Source: Ditylenchus dipsaci
Taxonomy: Eukaryota; Nematoda; Chromadorea; Rhabditida; Anguinidae
Assembly (NCBI GenBank): GCA_004194705.1
Contig: SADC01000936.1
Span: forward strand, 1 to 64,000
DNA length: 64,000 nt
Direction: 5' to 3'
The position numbers were made by a program, and so were the translations under genes. Under the pieces are notes generated by a model. The model had not been told where the DNA came from. It did no database searches and was given only the letters and a program-made list of their open reading frames with translations. Below are positions 32,112-41,610 of the stretch, one piece after another (the stretch's first letter is position 1; each line of letters opens with the position of its first letter).

Positions 32112-32412
32112 CACTGGTGCTCGCCGCCGATGAAATATTTTAAAAGGCGGTACCAGGTCAATTCAAAAAAGAATGATTAAAAAAAATGTTTTTGTTGAGT
32201 ACCTTGCGGAGAATAAGTAATCAAAACAGTGCAGTGTTTAATAATATCGGCGACCTAGTGGTAAAGCAGCGGCTTAGTGTGAAAGTTGGTCGTCGGTTCG
32301 ATTCCCACTAGGGGTATAGTTCTTTGTCGAATTTTATCGAATTGCATGAAATTAATTCTCGTTTGAATTTCACTGGTATCCGCCTTAAAAAATATTCCAT
32401 CGACGACGAGCA
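32112..32412. repeat. Inverted-arm element enclosing a tRNA-like sequence
   Basis: TCGCCGCCGATGAAATATTT followed by AAAAGGCGGTACCAG pairs with CTGGTATCCGCCTT followed by AAATATTCCATCGACGACGA. The right end ...GCATGCCCTTTAA resembles the CATGCCCCTTTAA ends of the TTAA family. The left TTAA is not preserved. Confidence 0.6.
32248..32320 (+). ncRNA. tRNA-like sequence with intact B box
   Basis: GGTTCGATTCC at 32295-32305 is a perfect B box. CGACCTAGTGGTAAAGC about 40 bases upstream resembles an A box with changes at its first bases. The D and acceptor stems pair poorly, so this is more likely a tRNA-derived SINE head than a working tRNA. It sits between the inverted arms of 32112-32412. Confidence 0.5.
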
Positions 32413-32589
32413 TGCCCTTTAACCCAATTTAAAAAAAATTACTTCAAGGTTTTGTTCAGTTGTAAATAATTGGAAAGCTTTTATTATCACTTCTTTGTGA
32501 AAATTTAAAGATTCATTTTGACAGCTTCTGCATAATTTTCTTCTGAAATTTCGGTATTTTGTTTAAAAAACTGAAGAAGAAAATCTTGC

Positions 32590-32770
32590 CTAAAGAAGAA
32601 GCATAAGAGACAAGCATTTGAACTCCGAGAAGTTTAGTAAATTCAGGGCTAATTTTTTCGTGTCTAATTGTTAATCTACTGTCTATATTAAAATTGTTAT
32701 TATTTTTTGCAATATCATTCAAATACGAGTTAACCTTCTTGAAACCATTGTATTGATTTAGCTTTGTCTC
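32590..32770 (-). CDS. Candidate coding exon with YASSLG end
   Basis: Minus-strand acceptor TATTAAG opens ETKLNQYNGFKKVNSYLNDI, then AKNNNNFNIDSRLTIRHEKI and SPEFTKLLGVQMLVSYASSL, ending at a GC donor TTTAG|GCAAGA at 32589. It resembles the 22.7 kb exon. If the GC donor is not used, the frame continues to a stop at 32513. It is helical and polar with an asparagine run; family not recognised. Confidence 0.55.
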
Positions 32771-33039
32771 CTTAATAAATCTTTTTTGTTAATTGTTCAA
32801 ACGGTCAGACAACAGCTGTGATTTCTAATTAATTCAAACCAACGCGCTACATGTTCAAATTTCGGCAGGAACTTTTTCACTCTCTTGCCAAAAACCCCTT
32901 TCTGACCTACTATTAATGTTTCATGGCTTTGAATGGGCAGAATAAACAAAAAAAATTCATATTACATTTTGGATTCCGGTTATCTGGATCGATAAAAAGA
33001 AGTTCTTCCTGGAGGATGCCCTATTCCACAATGGGAGTT

Positions 33040-33230
33040 TTTTTTTGCATCAGTCCCCCACGTTGTTTTTTTAGTGTGATTTTTTAGGCTAAAACTTAGG
33101 CAAAGATAGAAGATAAATAGTAAGTAAGGATATATTTTGAGTCCGCCCTTACATACGCTGACCTACCCTTGCCTAAGCCTGAAGCCATAAAAACCGAAAA
33201 ATTAACAGGATGACCGAAGCAAAACCTTGT
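33040..33230. repeat. MITE of the TAGGCTAAAACTTAGGCAA family
   Basis: GTCCCCCACGTTGTTTTT, TTAGGCTAAAACTTAGGCAA and the inverted CTACCCTTGCCTAAGCCTG match the 4290-4505 copy. Confidence 0.55.
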
Positions 33231-33399
33231 CTAAGTTTTTCTATATTTACAATAACCTTGACTAAACTTTGACAGTGTCTTTGGAATTCGAACGGCAGTT
33301 TTCCAAGCAAGCCGACATGCTGAACACGAATGCGGTGACAGAACTTATGGGTTAACTAACAAGATAAAGTTGAAGCAATTCATTTACTGGTACCGGACA

Positions 33400-34460
33400 A
33401 TATTTCGCCGACAATATTTCCGCCGCGACAAAATTTCGCCGAAATTATTTCGCACGATATTATTTCGCGGACCATTATTTCGCCGCGGCAAAATTTCGCC
33501 GATATTTTAAGTGTCGTTTTTCTAATTCGTGCCTTTTATCTGGCTGATTTAACGGCGATATCAGCTTATGTAATCATATATGCAATCTTCGGCCTTTTTT
33601 GGTCTTTACGTATTTGTTGTGCTAGTTTTATGTGTTACTATATTTTTTACATATCTCGTTGAAGCATGGCAAACTTGACCGTTGATCTGGATTGGCTGCG
33701 TGGTGTTCTAGCGGTTGTCCAGGAAAATACAGTATTTTTTGGTTATTTTCTAGTGCTGTAGCATTCGAAATTTCATTTCAGGATGATCGTCTCCTTATTC
33801 GTCCGCACGCTGCTAAATCAAATCAAGGAAATGTCAAGCTTTTTTGATGTAAAAATTATGGAAGCACATCATCAAAAGTGGTTGCTGAATTGGGAGTTGC
33901 GGGTCCAAAAAAATGAAGGTAAAATCTTCAGAAAATAAAGTTTAGGTCTATAAAATGTTTTTAGCTGGTCCAAGGAGGAATTAACGGGTCTACATAAAAA
34001 TGGTCCTCGGTGGTGATCCTTCAAAAAAGAGAAGGAAGTAACGCCTTGTTGACGAACGAATATAACGACTGGTGACACAAGCAGTGAACAATTGCAGAAC
34101 ATCGTTCCTTCGAATATCTCGGTGCGATCGCTTCCAACTTCGAATGGCTCAAGTCCTTACATTTCAGCAGCGAGCCAGAAGCATCTGATAAAGGAATTAT
34201 GGATATGGGTGGAGAACAATATGAATTTTATTTGTTGTTATTTGCTTCTCTGATTTGTTGTTATGAAACTTGAGTCAATAAAACTTTTTTTGGATGTTGT
34301 TGAAAAATGTCTGGCATGTAAGCAAAGAAATCAGTAAAAAAAATAATAGCGGCGAAATTTTGTCGCGGCGAAATGATGGTACGCGAAATAGTGTCGCGCG
34401 AAATAATTTTCGGCGAAATAATTGTCGGCCAAATAATTGTCGGCGAAATACTGTCATGTG
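33400..34460. mobile_element. Array-armed foldback (TTTCGCCGACAATA motif) with gene-like cargo
   Basis: Left arm 33400-33500 has seven units like ATTATTTCGCCG. The right arm 34350-34460 has the inverted GGCGAAATAATTGTC units. The ends look like GGTACCGGACAATATTTCGC and the inverse of GGGGCACATGACAGTATTTC. Between the arms is a coding-like segment with an AATAAA signal. No TSD found. Confidence 0.65.
33666..34273 (+). pseudogene. Gene-like cargo of the 33.4 kb foldback
   Basis: An ATG at 33666 gives MANLTVDLDWLRGVLAVVQE; after an intron-like gap with CATTTCAG the frame DDRLLIRPHAAKSNQGNVKL follows. A later segment reads TSSEQLQNIVPSNISVRSLP, then AASQKHLIKELWIWVENNMN, with a stop near 34246 and AATAAA at about 34277. 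Frames change between pieces. I do not recognise the protein. Its place between inverted arrays suggests capture or a degraded element gene. Confidence 0.4.
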
Positions 34461-34634
34461 CCCCATGTCACAACTTATATAAATACACATAAAGTTAAGA
34501 GCATTTTACGGTCGAAATGAAATTTAAAATGTTTTCTGTGAAACTGTTATCACTCAGGTACAAGTTTGTGGCAATAGATCGCTCTGATCACTCTCTCCAT
34601 TTTAAATTCAGGGGGTTCATAAATTTGTGAAGTA

Positions 34635-34865
34635 CCGTATTTCCTCTAATAAGGCGGCACCCCAACTTCGAGGGTCTATATCTCGAAGCAGAGTAAATAT
34701 TTTTGTTATCTGTTTGATGCATTTTCTTAACTCCCACGAGCTATACCGATTCTAATTTTTAGATTTTGGCTGAGCACCCAAAAATCTCGAGAATGAATTC
34801 GAATTTTTCGGATTTTCAGGGGTTTGAAAAATAAGGCGGCATGCCGCCTTATTAAAGGAATACGG
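34635..34865. mobile_element. Pogo-type MITE
   Basis: TA|CCGTATTTCCTCTAATAAGG and CCTTATTAAAGGAATACGG|TA. The interior carries the shared module GAGGGTCTATATCTCGAAGC, TTTTCTTAACTCCCACGAGC. Confidence 0.85.
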
Positions 34866-35013
34866 TATTCAACTTATCAATGGTTTTTTATTTGAAACTG
34901 CTCGTATGCTTTTCAAGCAATTAAGTCAGTGATATAACTCAGAACTAAGCAACTAGATTGGAATTCATTCGAATGTAAATTAAATTGTATTACAAAAAAA
35001 ATTCTTAATTTAC

Positions 35014-35187
35014 CTGATATTTTCTCTGTATTCAAAGAAACATTATCAAAGTTAGTTTCTTCAGTGCTTTGACTGCCTAAATTACCCTTTTTCTCTAGTT
35101 CAATAATCTTTTCAGATCCTTCGCTTCTTTTTGCGAATTTTTTGAACGGTTTCACTTGAAACTCTTTCTTAACAGACGATGTTTGAC
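35014..35187 (-). CDS. Candidate coding exon beside the mariner insertion
   Basis: The minus-strand frame reads QTSSVKKEFQVKPFKKFAKR, SEGSEKIIELEKKGNLGSQS, TEETNFDNVSLNTEKIS, ending at donor CAG|GTAAAT. The acceptor TAG is formed at the TA target site of the adjacent mariner. Without the mariner the junction reads CAATTATAG|GTCAAAC, a normal acceptor. The segment is charged and probably disordered; family not recognised. Confidence 0.55.
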
Positions 35188-35190
35188 CTA

Positions 35191-36583
35191 ACGAGTGGTC
35201 CAAAAGTTCTGTTACAAACTTTGAGGCCAATTATTTTAAACATTTTTAAAGCAATATTTTTCACACGTTATACCATCTTGTAGCCCTGACTCTCCTCTAC
35301 AAAATGAGGTATCACACATACACTTTATTCATCAAAATGGCCACCATTTGCTTCAATACATTTCTTGAGACGTTTTGGAAAGTTGTCAATGGCTTTTTGA
35401 ATCATTTCTTGTGGAATCTCGTCCATTCTTTCACCAGAGAGGCTTTCAAAGCTTCGATCGACTTGTGTGGCTTAGAGCAGGCTTTTGACTGGAGGTACGG
35501 CCATACAAAGTAATGCATGACATTGAGATCCGGAGAGTTGGGCGGCCAATCACCTTTGATAGCTGCATTGTCGCCCCAATGGGAGTCAACCTTGGTGAAG
35601 TCGGGAAGTGTTCCTCGATCCAGTTCTGGGTTTCCACAGCCCGATGTGAAGGAGCTCCGTCTTGTTGGAAAGTCCACTCTTCTTTCATTTTCTCCTCGGC
35701 CCATGGGAAAACTTCATCTTCAAGCATTTCGCGATATGAGGGTCCATCAACTTTCACTCCTTGAAGCACGAAAATGAGTGGAGTTTTGGCATCGTAAGAA
35801 ACTCCTGCCCACACCATGACTTGTTTTTGGTTTCTGGGTTCGTTCAACGAATTTGAGCTGAGGAGGCAATGGATTGGCACTCCATATTCTGAAAATTGGA
35901 TTATGGTTTGGCAAGAAGGCAAAAAACCAACCTATCATTTTGCGAGTTGCGACTTTGTTCGATGTCGAACCACTTTCTCATCTGTGAAGAGGATGTTGCG
36001 TTGTCGATTGGCGGCAAAGCGGCGGGCCAACCTTTTACAGCGAGTCAAGCGCTTCTCCTTGGCATTGTCGTTAAGCAGCTGCCCTTCTGCTGTCTTGCGC
36101 GATTTCATTTCAAAGGCTTCATGAATGATTCGAAGGGCGGATGAAGCAGAAATTCCAAGCTCAGTAGCCAAATTTTTTTGGTATCGGTCTTGCTGTGGAT
36201 GTGTCCTTCCTCATGGTCGTTGCAGTAGCAAATCTTGTCAGCAATGAGTTGCATGTTCTCGTCTGTAGTCGCAGTCACTGGGCGTCCGCTTCGAGGCCTA
36301 TCTTCATTGCTTCCAGTTTCTTCAAATCGCTTGATGGCACGGGAGACAGTCATTTTGTTTACGTTGAGTAGGCGTGAAATTTCAGCTTGCGAATTTCCTT
36401 CTTGGTGTAGTCTCACAATTCCAGCTCGAAGATCAGACATTGTTATGATGTTGTAGACGTATAATACCTTATTTTGTAGAGGAGAGTCAGGGATACAAGA
36501 TGGTATTAAAATCTTATCAAAACGATAAGATAACACAATAAATAATTGGTCTCAAGTTTGTAACAGAACTTTGGACCACCCGT
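35191..36583 (-). mobile_element. Mariner/Tc1-type transposon, decayed
   Basis: Terminal inverted ACGAGTGGTCCAAAAGTTCT / AGAACTTTGGACCACCCGT are flanked by TA at 35189-35190 and 36584-36585. A second inner inverted pair (CCATCTTGTAGCCCTGACTC / GAGTCAGGGATACAAGATGG) near 35274 and 36484 makes the ends long and discontinuous. Total length is 1393 bp. It encodes the broken transposase at 35325-36440. Confidence 0.9.
35325..36440 (-). pseudogene. Mariner-type transposase, several frameshifts
   Basis: The start MSDLRAGIVRLHQEGNSQAE begins a helix-turn-helix DNA-binding region, followed by NVNKMTVSRAIKRF and a GRPV hinge. Catalytic aspartates are visible in ILFTDEKV (about 35981), FQQDGAPSH (about 35660) and WPPNSPDLN (about 35529), giving roughly 43 residues between the second and third, more than the usual 34 of mariner. 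At least four frame changes occur (near 36170, 35935, 35600 and 35410), so no intact enzyme is made. The C-terminal tail ends IEANGGHFDE. Confidence 0.9.
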
Positions 36584-36837
36584 TATAATTGTAGTTAGGA
36601 CAAATGAAATTCGAACAAATTAAAAATAATTGCTACCGATTATACAGTATATGACTGAACCAGGGTATGTATCGCTAAAGATATTCACTAATGTTAAGGG
36701 TAGTCCAAATTTTTCGAAATATTTTTTCTGAAACCCATTAAAGAGCTTGATTGATTGAAATTTTGAATTTTTAAAACCCATCGAAGTAAAACCGTGAAAT
36801 GTGTCAAATCAGTAGATAAAAAATTACCTGTAAAAAT

Positions 36838-36944
36838 AAGTTGTGAAACAATAACTAGTAAAGCCAAACACTTGATGTTAGTTTGGTGGTCAATTTTGGA
36901 ATGAGAGCCATGGTAACTTCTGTAATTTGAAATATAGAAGCCGT
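36838..36944 (-). CDS. Candidate short exon
   Basis: Acceptor TTCTTTACAG at 36945-36946 precedes a minus-strand frame DGFYISNYRSYHGSHSKIDH then QTNIKCLALLVIVSQLIFT, with donor CAG|GTAATT at 36837. It is short, with a hydrophobic end. It fits the minus-strand exon series but could be chance. Confidence 0.4.
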
Positions 36945-37299
36945 CTGTAAAGAACTGTAAAAACTGTAGTGTGGTGCACATAAACTCATTACAGGGTCTA
37001 GATTTATATGAACTTTACAAAATGATTACCTATGCTCTATGTGTTAACGCTTTTTTGATAGGAGAAGTGAAATTGGTAACGCTATAGAAAATCCCCCCCC
37101 CCCTCCCAGCTAGCGAAAATTTACTTTTCCTTAAGCGGAAAGGACTCGTCTCATGCGGTAGGCCCCAGTATTCAAAACTATGTTCAACATCTTGGCACTA
37201 TTCCATTGTACCCCCCCCCCCCCCAAAAAAAAGCTATTCCAGTGTCACAATACAGCCCTTAATCCCCTGAAAAATGATTTGGGGGGTTGTTGGCTGCAT
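36945..37299. other. Unassigned with poly-C arm fragments
   Basis: Poly-C runs at 37086-37100 and 37210-37225, with GCGGTAGGCCCCAGTATTC and TGTTCAACATCTTGG between them, are pieces of the core B family arms. Confidence 0.45.
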
Positions 37300-37965
37300 T
37301 TTTCAGTTATTTAAAAATAGTGTTTAAAAGTCTCCTAAGTAATTTTATATGCTTAAAACGATCAAAGAGCTATTTTCTCACATTTTTCCACACAAAAAAT
37401 GGATCTTTTGAAAAAAAAGCATTTTGACCGAAATTCGACTTTTTGCCTTGGGGGACCAAGGTAAACCACCTTATATAAGGGTATTTCACCCCGTTTTGGT
37501 CACTGGAGCTTGGCAAAAGAGTCTCTTTATGCATTTTATGATCAAGAGTCTTTCTCGGAATCATGTCTAAGGTAAGTGAGTGCGCGCATCTCTAACCAAC
37601 CAAGCCACCTGCAACCCCGAAGGGGCTCAGGGGGCTTGGTTGCTTGGGGTTGAGATGCGCACACCCACATACCTTAGACACAAATCACTCGAGAGGGACT
37701 CTGGATGCATAAAATATGTATGCATACCGGAGTTTCTTCATGCGGTAGGCCCCAGTCAACAAAACTATGTTCAAATTCCATCTTTTTTGGTTATCTGGGT
37801 ACCTCTTTAGGATGGTTTAGCTTGGTCCTCCAAGGCAAAAAGTCGAATTTTGGTCAAAAGTTTTTTTTCAAAAAATCCATTTTTGTGTGGAAAAATTACG
37901 GTAACCACCTTTCTTATCGTTTTTAGCATATAAAAGTTACTCGGGAGTCGTTTAAACATGATTTA
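37300..37965. repeat. Foldback element carrying core B (arm type D)
   Basis: Arms 37300-37465 and 37810-37965 are inverted (AATTCGACTTTTTGCCTTGG / CCAAGGCAAAAAGTCGAATT). Core B lies at 37500-37775, with the hairpin AACCCCGAAGGGGCT and the conserved flank GAGTGCGCGCATCTCTAAC. It has the same design as 19192-19835. Confidence 0.8.
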
Positions 37966-38940
37966 CAAATAAGTGAAAAAGAAAAACTTGGCGCAAAGAC
38001 CGAAACCTTTAGATTTTTAATAACTGTTACAAGAGTTTAAGATCTTGCTGGAAAGCTGTGACAGTGCTATCGAAACACGTGTCAACCAGAAAAAGTATTG
38101 GTTCAAAAAAGTTATTGAAAACCACTTGTCACCGGCACGGGAGAAAAAACGTGACTGGAGACCTAGGTCGAAACCATGCGAGAGACTTAGCGGCTTGAGT
38201 AGGAGGCACGCTTGATCACTGGAAAATCAGGAATCGGAGCACTGGCATGAAGACTGAAACTTGGCGCTGGCAATTGATCTGGAACTTTTGGGCTGAGACT
38301 AACATTTGACGCTTGCAGTTGGACTGGAAGACTTGATCTGACTCTGGCATTTGATTCTGGCTTCGGAGACTCTGGAGTTCGGACTGGAACGCCTGAGTTT
38401 TGCTGAAAGCTTGAGGCTGCACTGGAAAAGCATAACGCTGGAGAGACCTCTAAAGGAACTGAGCAAAACTCTCATCGAGATGAAACATTTTCCTGGGAAG
38501 AGAAAACTCACGAGAGCCAACAGTCTTGATCGGCTTAATCAATTTCACGGAGCCCCCCTTGTCATCAACGACTCTCTAGATCTCACGAGAGCAACCCGTG
38601 GAATAAGCGATATTAAGGGAACAACCCGTGGAATAGGCTAACGACTTACGGCTTCGTACTGGCGAGATTCGGGCCGCACCATAGAAGTTTTTTACCAATT
38701 GCTTCCACGACAAATGAGGCATAAGGCAAGACTAAATTCAGAATATATCTCTTCCAAGACTTTTTTTGGCTGGAACGCCCCGGCTCTAATGTGTCGTCAC
38801 AAAAATTTCACAAAATAACCAAACATGAAAAAATTTCAAGCAAAATAAACACTTAATAACATAAATTTTTCTTAATGAAATTTGTTTAGAATGAGCAACA
38901 AAACTCAATATATATATAACTCACATATATACAATTTATA
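37966..38940. other. Degenerate CTGGAACTTGATCTGG-like repeats, otherwise unassigned
   Basis: Between 38210 and 38440 phrases such as CTGGCAATTGATCTGGAACT, TTGGACTGGAAGACTTGA and GGACTGGAACGCCTGAG recur with a period near 12 bases. CAACCCGTGGAATA occurs twice at about 38595 and 38622. The frames on both strands are low-complexity products of this. Parent element not identified. Confidence 0.4.
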
Positions 38941-38941
38941 C

Positions 38942-39123
38942 TCTCAATTTTTTTAAATAAAGCACACTGAGCCCAGTGACTACAGTTCTGTGATCCATAA
39001 AGACTAATGTACTTAGCAAAAAATATTATTGGGTTGATGCATAAGCTCATAGCTTTTTTTATATCAAAGTAGAGGATAGGGGTTTGTATTGTAGTATCGT
39101 CAATTTCTGTCATTCACAATAAC
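38942..39123 (-). CDS. Candidate coding exon, unknown protein
   Basis: Acceptor TACTACCAG at 39124-39125 opens a minus-strand frame MTEIDDTTIQTPILYFDIKK, AMSLCINPIIFFAKYISLYG, SQNCSHWAQCALFKKIE, ending at donor GTATAA. It has a protein-like composition with three cysteines and aromatic residues. This is the most upstream of the minus-strand islands in the 7-39 kb series. Family not recognised. Confidence 0.5.
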
Positions 39124-39208
39124 TGGTAGTAAATGAATACCGAGGTAGTGAATTTCCCCCAAAATGAGATTTATTATATGAACATTCCCCATTTCAAGGG
39201 CTCAATTA

Positions 39209-39370
39209 CTCGGGTCGATCGCGTTCGTTAAAAGGACCGCTCGTTGAAATGATTTAACGGGTTTAGACGGAAAATTTAACGACCGATTTAACGGATCTTG
39301 ATTGGAAGGATCAAACGATAAACAGTTAGAAAAATGGCGTTTAATTCGTTTAATGTTGTGGATAAAATGA
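39209..39370. mobile_element. Fragment of the GGTTGATCGCGTTCGTTTAA hAT family
   Basis: CGGGTCGATCGCGTTCGTTA followed by AACGGGTTTA / TTTAACGGATC units matches the ends of 54306-55703. No complete right end was found. Confidence 0.55.
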
Positions 39371-39894
39371 CTATTTTCATGCATTACTTGAACTCGAAGG
39401 GCGTCCCCTGCGCATCAATAATCAAGACATTTCGGTGATGGCATTTTAGCGATTCCTACTGAAGGTTTTTGGATGTTACAAATTTGATTAGGAATTCAAA
39501 TGTAAAAAAATCCCGGAAAATTCTGGTCTTTTAGCTCTTATAGCTAAGACAAAAATTTTTCGAGAGAAAAAACTTTTTGTAGGCTCAAATTTTTGATTTG
39601 GTTTTTACAGAGCGATAACTTGTTGATACTTGGTTCCTCTGGCAAACTAATGTCAACTTTTTAAATTGGAAAAAAACTCTTAGAGGCACAGAGCCAAGTG
39701 GTTCTACAAACCCAGATACAAGCTCTGAGTTTAAATAACAAATGATCAGCTATAGACTGTTTTACTTGTCGGTTTTTTCGAGTTATAAAGCTGTTAAGGT
39801 TTGTCACAGTCGAGTCTCGATATAACGTTCACAAGCTTTAATAAAGAATTTGGCCGGATACAATTTTTTTTTTATTATGCCGAGAGTCAATTTG

Positions 39895-39975
39895 GTGCGC
39901 CATCAAAACAGTGGGCATCAAAATAGCTGGCATCTAAACGGCGCGGCATCAATATGGGCTGGTTTGTACCCTAGG
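39895..39975. repeat. GGCATCAAAATAGC array
   Basis: Four to five imperfect units of GGCATCAAAAT(A/G)GC. The same array is at 51135-51210 (duplicate) and, in a different context, at 56232-56330. Confidence 0.6.
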
Positions 39976-40612
39976 TTAGTTGTTTGGCCTAATATCAATC
40001 ACTTATTTATTTATGATTATTTATTTATTGAAGCTCTATCGATGATAAAGGCCAACGACATGAATTTTTAACTATATAGTTGAGCATTCAAAATATACTT
40101 TGTCAGTAAAAGTATAGAAATCTAAATATTCTGACATTTATTACTATAATTGAGTTGTCATTAAAAATTGACAGACGGGTTTCGAAATCAAAATTTGATT
40201 TTCATAATTAAGACAGAGCTTTTTGATTAGTTTCCAAATTGCATTGCATATTGCTTACGAAACCCATCAAAAATATTTCTCTGAGTTTTACAAATAAATT
40301 ATCGATTCCGAAATTCATCTGTCACTTATTATCAAAAACTTATGAACCCATGCAGAAACTTTGCGAAGGGTGTATAAACAACCGCGAACTTATGGACTTG
40401 CCCAATAACTAAGAAAATGATGAAAGAAAATATTAAATTGATTCACTAAAACAAATATATGTAAAATAAAAACCCTTTTTTATAAATTTTTAAATTTTTA
40501 ATGCACTTTTTTCTCTCATTTTGCTACCAGACACCTTCAAAACACACAATCTGTAAAAATGACAACTTCTCGAGACAACTTGGCCATGTTCCGTTAATCT
40601 TAATTTATTTAG

Positions 40613-41340
40613 GGCTGTAACTGAAATGCGCCCTCAAAGTCTGAATTTCACCAGCAAATTATTTTTTTTCACCAGCAAATTGTTTGTTTGCTCATTCTTT
40701 GTGTATGGAGTTATATTTTTCTTCTTTTATATACAATTGGAGGTCTAAGAGCATGAAAGCGACTACCGAATCAGCGGTAACATCTCGATCACACACAGCT
40801 CGACAAGGTCAACAGTAGCCAAACCAACAAAAAAATGTGACCTGTTGCTATGTGTGTAATTACTTTGTCAAGCTGCGTGCATTCGCGACGCCAAATGGAT
40901 AAAATCTTAAACATACCTGACCAGCGAACCTGAAAATCAGAAATCGAAGCCTCTTCAAGTAACAATTCCAAGTTAAGATAGGTGAATAAAAATTTGAACC
41001 AACCAATGATTATATCTTGCTATTTTCGGACTCCTTGACGAAGATTTTGACCCTTGCCTGCAATGTTCTCACATAAGTCTACGATCATTACCTGGAAAAC
41101 AACAAAAAAAGTCATAGAAAGTGTATAGATCAGCTAGAGACCCAGGTAAAATAAGCACCATAAAAGGTAGATAAGTCTAAAAAAACAGCCGAAATCACTG
41201 ATTCGGTAGTCGCTTTCATGCCTCTTCGACCTCCAATTGTATACAGAAGAAGAAAACATAACTCCATACACAAATAATTAGCAAACAAACAATTTGCTGG
41301 TGAAATTCAGACTTTTGAGGGCGGAATTTAATTTGAGCCT
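40613..41340. mobile_element. Foldback element private to copy A
   Basis: Arms 40613-40790 and 41190-41340 (TGCGCCCTCAAAGTCTGAAT / ATTCAGACTTTTGAGGGCG, and CATGAAAGCGACTACCGAAT / ATTCGGTAGTCGCTTTCATG). TATTTAG lies on both flanks (40606-40612, 41342-41348). Copy B lacks it at the matching point (about 51905). Confidence 0.75.
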
Positions 41341-41519
41341 ATATTTAGTTAAGATTCTTTTTTTTTATGTATATTATTCTGTCAAAATATCTGCTCCTGC
41401 GCCTCTCTATTCCTGAAACATAAATGCCCACGGCTATTAGCACACAAGCAAACGTCGTGACACGTAATGTGTCGTCCGAAGGGAGAATGGATGGTGAGAT
41501 TGATAGGAGAGGGGCGAAG

Positions 41520-41610
41520 CCCCTCCCCTAACAATCTTACACATTTTCTCCCAACAGCCAGAGCCAGTCTGGGCTGGGGAACCCAGCTCCAGGCTGGCTT
41601 TTTGTGTTCC
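41520..41610. other. Two strong GC hairpins in copy A
   Basis: GAGGGGCGAAGCCCCTC (about 41509-41526) is a tight hairpin. AGCCAGTCTGGGCTGGGG followed by AACCCAGCTCCAGGCTGGCT and then TTTTT (about 41563-41606) forms a long stem with a T-run. TTTTCTCCCAACAG just before the second looks like a splice acceptor. The 41460-41810 stretch is absent from copy B. Function unknown. Confidence 0.4.

Noticed and set aside
38216..38641. Serine/glutamine-rich frames that resemble a low-complexity Gag tail
   Set aside because: The period-12 degenerate repeat explains the composition; no zinc knuckle, LTR or conserved motif was found.
40789..40971. Minus-strand frame in the copy A foldback (SISDFQVRWSGMFKIL...)
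   Set aside because: It lies across an arm boundary, has only a 13-base exon-like piece between AG and GT, and is absent from copy B.
41563..41606. Rho-independent terminator
   Set aside because: It has the right shape, but the window is eukaryotic; kept only as an unexplained hairpin.
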